Below, in pieces: positions 30,294 to 33,470 of a stretch of DNA of 33,470 nucleotides. Made by a program: the position numbers and the translations under genes. Origin of the DNA: Nemertoderma westbladi (Eukaryota; Xenacoelomorpha; Nemertodermatida; Nemertodermatidae); assembly GCA_032718475.1 (NCBI GenBank), contig JAUCBJ010006788.1:1-33470 (forward strand), in the 5' to 3' direction. How positions within the stretch are numbered: the first letter of the stretch is position 1; every line of letters starts with the position of its first letter. The notes under the pieces were generated by a model. That model was given only the letters and a program-made list of their open reading frames with translations, did not search any database and was not told the DNA's origin.

Positions 30294-30838
30294 ATGGTTC
30301 GAGGAACCAGGCAAAAGAAAACAACTAACGAGGAGGAAAAGTCAATCACTGATGCCCTATCTAAGATGTGCGCAATGTACACAATGGTGTTGGGGCGTCT
30401 CGCGGATGCTCGTCAAGAAACGGTGTAAGCCAACCATGAAGTAATCCGTTGTAAAGACCTATTACTACTAAGGGGACAACCGCTTCCACCCCCCGCACAC
30501 CCGGTTCCGCTGCCGGAGGTACCGGTAGTGGATCTAATACCCCCCCAGAAACAACCAACAACCCGTGGATAGATCCACACCGACGCCGGTCAGCTAGTGG
30601 CTTCGCTAGACAGCGCAGTTCTACACCAGGACCAGCGCAGCCTATGGAGCCCCGACCATCGGCAAAGGTTATCACAAAAAGAACGCTAGTTCAACGACCA
30701 GTCGTTATCGCAACCGGTTCCGGAAGTTCGGAAACTTCCGCTGGCCTACAGGCAGTTGCAAGAGCGCCCGCTCGACGTCTCCAACGGGATACAACAGTAG
30801 TATACAATACTATGACACTGCTTCATGGTCACCCGTAG
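30294..30838 (+). pseudogene. Broken coding region, possibly retroelement gag debris
   Basis: An ATG frame from 30294 gives 44 codons with a charged, helical look (EEEKSITDALSK) before TAA at 30426. The same frame stays open and Pro-rich past that stop to about 30570, and another frame continues to TAG near 30836 with a basic, Ser/Arg-rich product. GC content is raised relative to both flanks. The two lesions suggest a former gene of at least 180 codons. A charged helix followed by a Pro-rich and a basic tail would suit a gag fragment, but no diagnostic motif remains. Confidence 0.4.
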
Positions 30839-30869
30839 CCCATCATTACCGTCCATTTCTGGTACTCTG

Positions 30870-31026
30870 TCCAATCAGAAGCCACTATTTCAACCTTTTG
30901 CGGTGGTCGTTATTATTTCAACCAATCAGATGTCAGCATTTAATCCGTAACCATGGCAACTTCTCAAGTTCCCGCATCTTCCGCTAGAGGCGTTATTAGT
31001 CACCCAACGCTACTCATCCGTCCAAT
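30870..31026 (+). promoter_or_regulatory. Cluster of three CCAAT boxes
   Basis: CCAAT occurs at 30871, 30922 and 31022, the first two as CCAATCAGA. CCAAT boxes bind NF-Y in metazoan promoters. A short ATG frame (30953) starts between them. No TATA box is seen nearby. Confidence 0.35.
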
Positions 31027-31054
31027 CATAAGCCTTTATTTTACAAGTGTTCGG

Positions 31055-31274
31055 GTGTCTACAGGTAACTTCTACTATTTTTCAAATCGCTATTTTTCAC
31101 CAACCAGTATTTTTCATATTTACCAACCTTTATTTTACAGACGCTAGAGGTGTCTACAGGTAACTTCTACTATTTTTCAAATCGCAATTTTTCAGCAACC
31201 AGTATTTTTCATATTCACCAACCTTTATCTTACAGACGCTAGAGGTGTCTACAGGTAACTTCTACTATTTTTCA
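31055..31274 (+). repeat. 95-bp tandem repeat with splice-site-bounded microsegments
   Basis: The unit starts at 31055, 31150 and 31245 (period 95; the third copy is partial). In each unit a pyrimidine-rich TTTAT(T/C)TTACAG precedes ACGCTAGAGGTGTCTACAG, which is followed by GTAACT. The segments 31141-31159 and 31236-31254 (19 nt) are therefore bounded like exons. A related segment of 17 nt lies at 31048-31064. Confidence 0.8.
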
Positions 31275-31825
31275 CCAGTAACTAAATTTAATTTTGCAAT
31301 TTTTCAGATAACAAAATATTCAACAGGGTTCGAACTCGGGACCATTATAACTCCCCACATTCCTCCACTCACTCCCTCATCCAACCTCGAGAGAAAAAGG
31401 CGATAAATATCTGAGTTATACCATAGTCATTGAATTCTTCATCTTCATCACCGGTAGCAGATGTTTATAAATAGCTTCTAGTTCCTTAACATAATTACTA
31501 TAGCGTAGAATACATTAATTCGACTATTAATAATAATCAATTTCTTTTATCGTTGTAACTGATCGATCAACTAAGTTGAATATAAGTTAGAATGACAGGG
31601 CTAGCATTGATTACGTTGCATCTGTTACACGTTACTGCTATTTCACTCTCTAACTCACGCTAATGTAATAAATTTATCTGTACACGTTGCATCTGTTACA
31701 CGAAGCTACTATATTCCTCACTGTAAGTCACTCTGCTGTATTAAAGCAACCATATAAACCGAAGTTTTACAATCTAATAATCATTTATTTAGTTTTTATT
31801 TTTCAAAATAGTTTTCATTCTAATT
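31275..31825 (+). promoter_or_regulatory. Upstream region and TATA promoter of the 348-aa gene
   Basis: TATAAA lies at 31753-31758, 70 bp before the ATG. A 19-bp direct repeat, ACGTTGCATCTGTTACACG, occurs at 31613-31631 and 31684-31702. Near 31320 GGTTCGAACTC resembles a Pol III B box read from the minus strand, without a clear A box. No gene is seen. Confidence 0.45.
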
Positions 31826-32872
31826 ATGGATTTATTTAAAAAAACTTCAAGCAATACTTGGAAATTTACATTTAATAAATATACCTGTAGTATTGTTTAT
31901 GGCAAGTACTTTATATTACTCTCATGCGATAGCAATGTAACAACGTGCTTCTCTTACCTGGATACACTCTACCTTCTAGACGTCTTAGAAATATTATTCA
32001 ACCGACAAAAGGAATCACCAGTTTCAAGAGGTAATATTTATCCTAATATAGAATTTACAAGAGGAAAGTTAAATATTTCCACCTGTGTTATTACTGAAAA
32101 CGTATATATTCAGAAGCAAGGCAAATGTCAAATTCTAAACAAATCACTCATTAATTTATTGCTTCAGAGTAAGACAGAAATATTAGAATTGTTATCACCA
32201 CCACTCGAAATAATAAATCAGTGTTATGTTGTTAATTTAACCAACCCATCTTTTGTTGGTTTTGTAAGCAAATATAAAGGAGCGACTTATATGGGACTAT
32301 GGGAGATTTCAGCTAGATATTCTGATGCTATTGGTCTTAGGTATTATAATGGGTTTAACTTAACAGCATCGGAAGTAAATTCATTGTGGTATGAATGGAA
32401 TTATGAAATTAGTAACGAAGGTGTCTTTTCAGAGCTAGATACGGACGATAAAGTAGCTTTATCTGACCGACTTAAAGTAAAAATAAATGTACAAGAAAAA
32501 AAAGTAATTATTACAGACAAGGAAAGCAAATATTTACAGTTACATTACGATAAAGACATACCTCATATAGAGTTTCTCTACGATATGATGTTAAAGGTTT
32601 CATCAACTGATATAGCAGACGGTTTCGTGATTCTATATCCACCAACTTGGAAGTTTAAGGATAATAAGTCATTTCCAGAAGTAGTTTCATCCACATTTAA
32701 TCCAAAGACATACATCGAAGAGACCTCGAGTGATAGAAAGCGCAGATCTACATCTCAATCATCTTCCATTCCCAACAATGATTCTATACCTACAAAGAAA
32801 ATAAAAGTTACAAAAGCAAGTGAAGAGGTAGCAGATTACAATAAGGAACATATAAAAACAGTATCAGATTGA
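31826..32872 (+). CDS. 348-aa protein of unknown function, probably nuclear
   Basis: An intact single-exon ORF from ATG 31826 to TGA 32870, preceded by a TATA box and a 5'UTR of about 40 nt. The protein has no signal peptide or membrane segment. The first 290 residues look globular, with alternating strands and many Tyr, Trp and Phe residues. The last 50 are Ser-rich and basic with two nuclear-localisation-like clusters (DRKRRS near 303-308 and PTKKIKVTK near 321-329). A segment near 155-190 (WEISARYSDAIGLRYYNG then NLTASEVNSLW) faintly recalls PC4-type ssDNA-binding folds. I do not trust that without a profile search. AT-rich codon use and a compact TATA-driven, intronless layout shared with the next gene would also suit an integrated DNA virus, but there is no direct evidence of one. 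Confidence 0.65.
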   Translation: MDLFKKTSSNTWKFTFNKYTCSIVYGKYFILLSCDSNVTTCFSYLDTLYLLDVLEILFNRQKESPVSRGNIYPNIEFTRGKLNISTCVITENVYIQKQGKCQILNKSLINLLLQSKTEILELLSPPLEIINQCYVVNLTNPSFVGFVSKYKGATYMGLWEISARYSDAIGLRYYNGFNLTASEVNSLWYEWNYEISNEGVFSELDTDDKVALSDRLKVKINVQEKKVIITDKESKYLQLHYDKDIPHIEFLYDMMLKVSSTDIADGFVILYPPTWKFKDNKSFPEVVSSTFNPKTYIEETSSDRKRRSTSQSSSIPNNDSIPTKKIKVTKASEEVADYNKEHIKTVSD

Positions 32873-33253
32873 TTTATTATTAACTAGAGACTTTTCTTTT
32901 TCAGTTTCACACTGACTTGTAAAGGTAACTTTTTATCACAAAGCGTGATTATTATAAAGTATTTGCATGTAAAGGTGACTTTATTGAGTAAATATTGGTG
33001 ATAGTTTAATGTGAGCACGGGATTAGGTATAAAACATTCGCATGTAAATGCGTGAGTTTACACCACCATAATAAAACATTTGCATGTAAAACCTACTTTA
33101 TCAATGAAAATTAAAAACGCATTAGACACATCTTGGTTTAGACTTGATTTTATTATAAAGAATTCAGTTGTAAAAGCAACTTTATTTATGATATTAGTTT
33201 CCAATGTAACTGTTATTTATGATTGGTTGGTCTAAGTAGAAACTTGAAATATA
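32873..33253 (+). promoter_or_regulatory. Spacer with repeated octamer-like elements
   Basis: ATTTGCATGTAAA appears at 32961 and 33078 and, with one change, ATTCGCATGTAAA at 33036. ATTTGCAT is the consensus octamer of POU-domain factors. Related TTGTAAA(A)G...ACTTT fragments flank them. AATAAA near 33069 could end the 348-aa transcript. Confidence 0.45.
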
Positions 33254-33411
33254 TATATAAAGAGCTCAACTGATTCATTCGAGCTCATTCTGAAAATATT
33301 AAATTAATTAAAGTTTAGATATTATATTTTATTTGTGTTGAGTAGCTTATGAATTTTTTTTGATTATATATATATATAACAATATTCATATTAATTTTAA
33401 ATTGTTTTTAG
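33254..33411 (+). promoter_or_regulatory. TATA box and 5' leader of the next gene
   Basis: TATATAAAG (33254-33262) precedes an AT-rich leader. A T-rich stretch ends in TTGTTTTTAG at 33411, a good splice acceptor shortly before an ATG. The matching donor is uncertain. Confidence 0.35.
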
Positions 33412-33423
33412 GATAATAAAGAG

Positions 33424-33470
33424 ATGGATAAACAATTGAAATGTGCATTTTGCCCTCTTCAAATTTCTAA
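33424..33470 (+). CDS. Start of a gene cut by the window edge (possible zinc-finger protein)
   Basis: ATG at 33424 opens 15 codons that run off the window. The residues include KCAFCPLQ, a Cys-x2-Cys pair as at the start of many zinc-binding domains. The codon style and the preceding promoter resemble those of the 348-aa gene. Too little is present for an identification. Confidence 0.35.
   Translation, partial: MDKQLKCAFCPLQIS

Noticed and set aside
30361-30675. 104-aa minus-strand ORF
   Set aside because: Antisense to a broken plus-strand coding-like region of higher GC content; no domain seen.
31316-31420. Minus-strand tRNA or SINE from the GGTTCGAACTC B-box-like sequence
   Set aside because: No A box at a suitable distance was found.

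Overview
This is a repeat-rich eukaryotic window, most likely from an invertebrate. The evidence is GT/AG introns, TATA and AATAAA signals, BEL/Pao and non-LTR retrotransposons, a TTAA-flanked DNA transposon, long minisatellites, and a fibrinogen-related (FReD) gene with a signal-peptide exon. Such FReD genes are common in molluscs, tunicates, cnidarians and other invertebrates; I cannot name the species. All identifications come from reading motifs, and no database search was run.

Layout. 1-4981: about 2.3 tandem copies of a ~2.2 kb AT-rich non-coding unit, entering from the left edge. 4982-6068: non-coding, leading to a FReD gene. 6069-9410: FReD gene (signal-peptide exon, 2.2 kb intron filled by a 35-bp minisatellite, FReD exon with two stops and two frameshifts, probable 3'UTR intron and poly(A) signal). 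9714-10313: a convergent single-exon gene of unknown function on the minus strand. 10320-11377: AT-rich spacer with a long G tract. 11378-16476: BEL/Pao-type pol (protease remnant, RT, RNase H, integrase, DUF5641-like end), split by one frameshift inside a tandem duplication. 17138-20831: three further ORFs probably of the same element: a large Gag-like protein with three zinc knuckles and a domain I read as a DEDD-type 3'-5' exonuclease, a 207-aa ORF joined by an ATGA overlap, and a short Arg/Gly-rich ORF ending in a polypurine tract. 20832-22010: LTR-like region with a tRNA-like segment, palindrome, TATA box and AATAAA. 22010-23383: unassigned. 23384-27812 (minus): a decayed CR1/L2-like LINE (endonuclease + RT) with two amber stops and a 1.56 kb TTAA-flanked insertion. 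27816-29430: a 42-bp minisatellite. 29556-29646: a strong inverted repeat. 30294-30838: debris of a coding region. 30870-31280: CCAAT boxes and a 95-bp tandem repeat carrying exon-like microsegments. 31826-32872: an intact 348-aa ORF with a TATA promoter. 33254-33470: promoter and first codons of a further gene cut by the window edge.

The most unusual region is 11.4-21.1 kb. A pol cassette lies upstream of a Gag-like ORF instead of downstream, the Gag-like protein appears to carry an exonuclease fold, and one ~20-nt motif recurs six times across coding and non-coding parts. In the coding copies it encodes Gly-Arg-Leu-Ala-Ser-Leu at or near domain boundaries. Either this is one element with an unorthodox layout, or a pol remnant lies next to a second related element.
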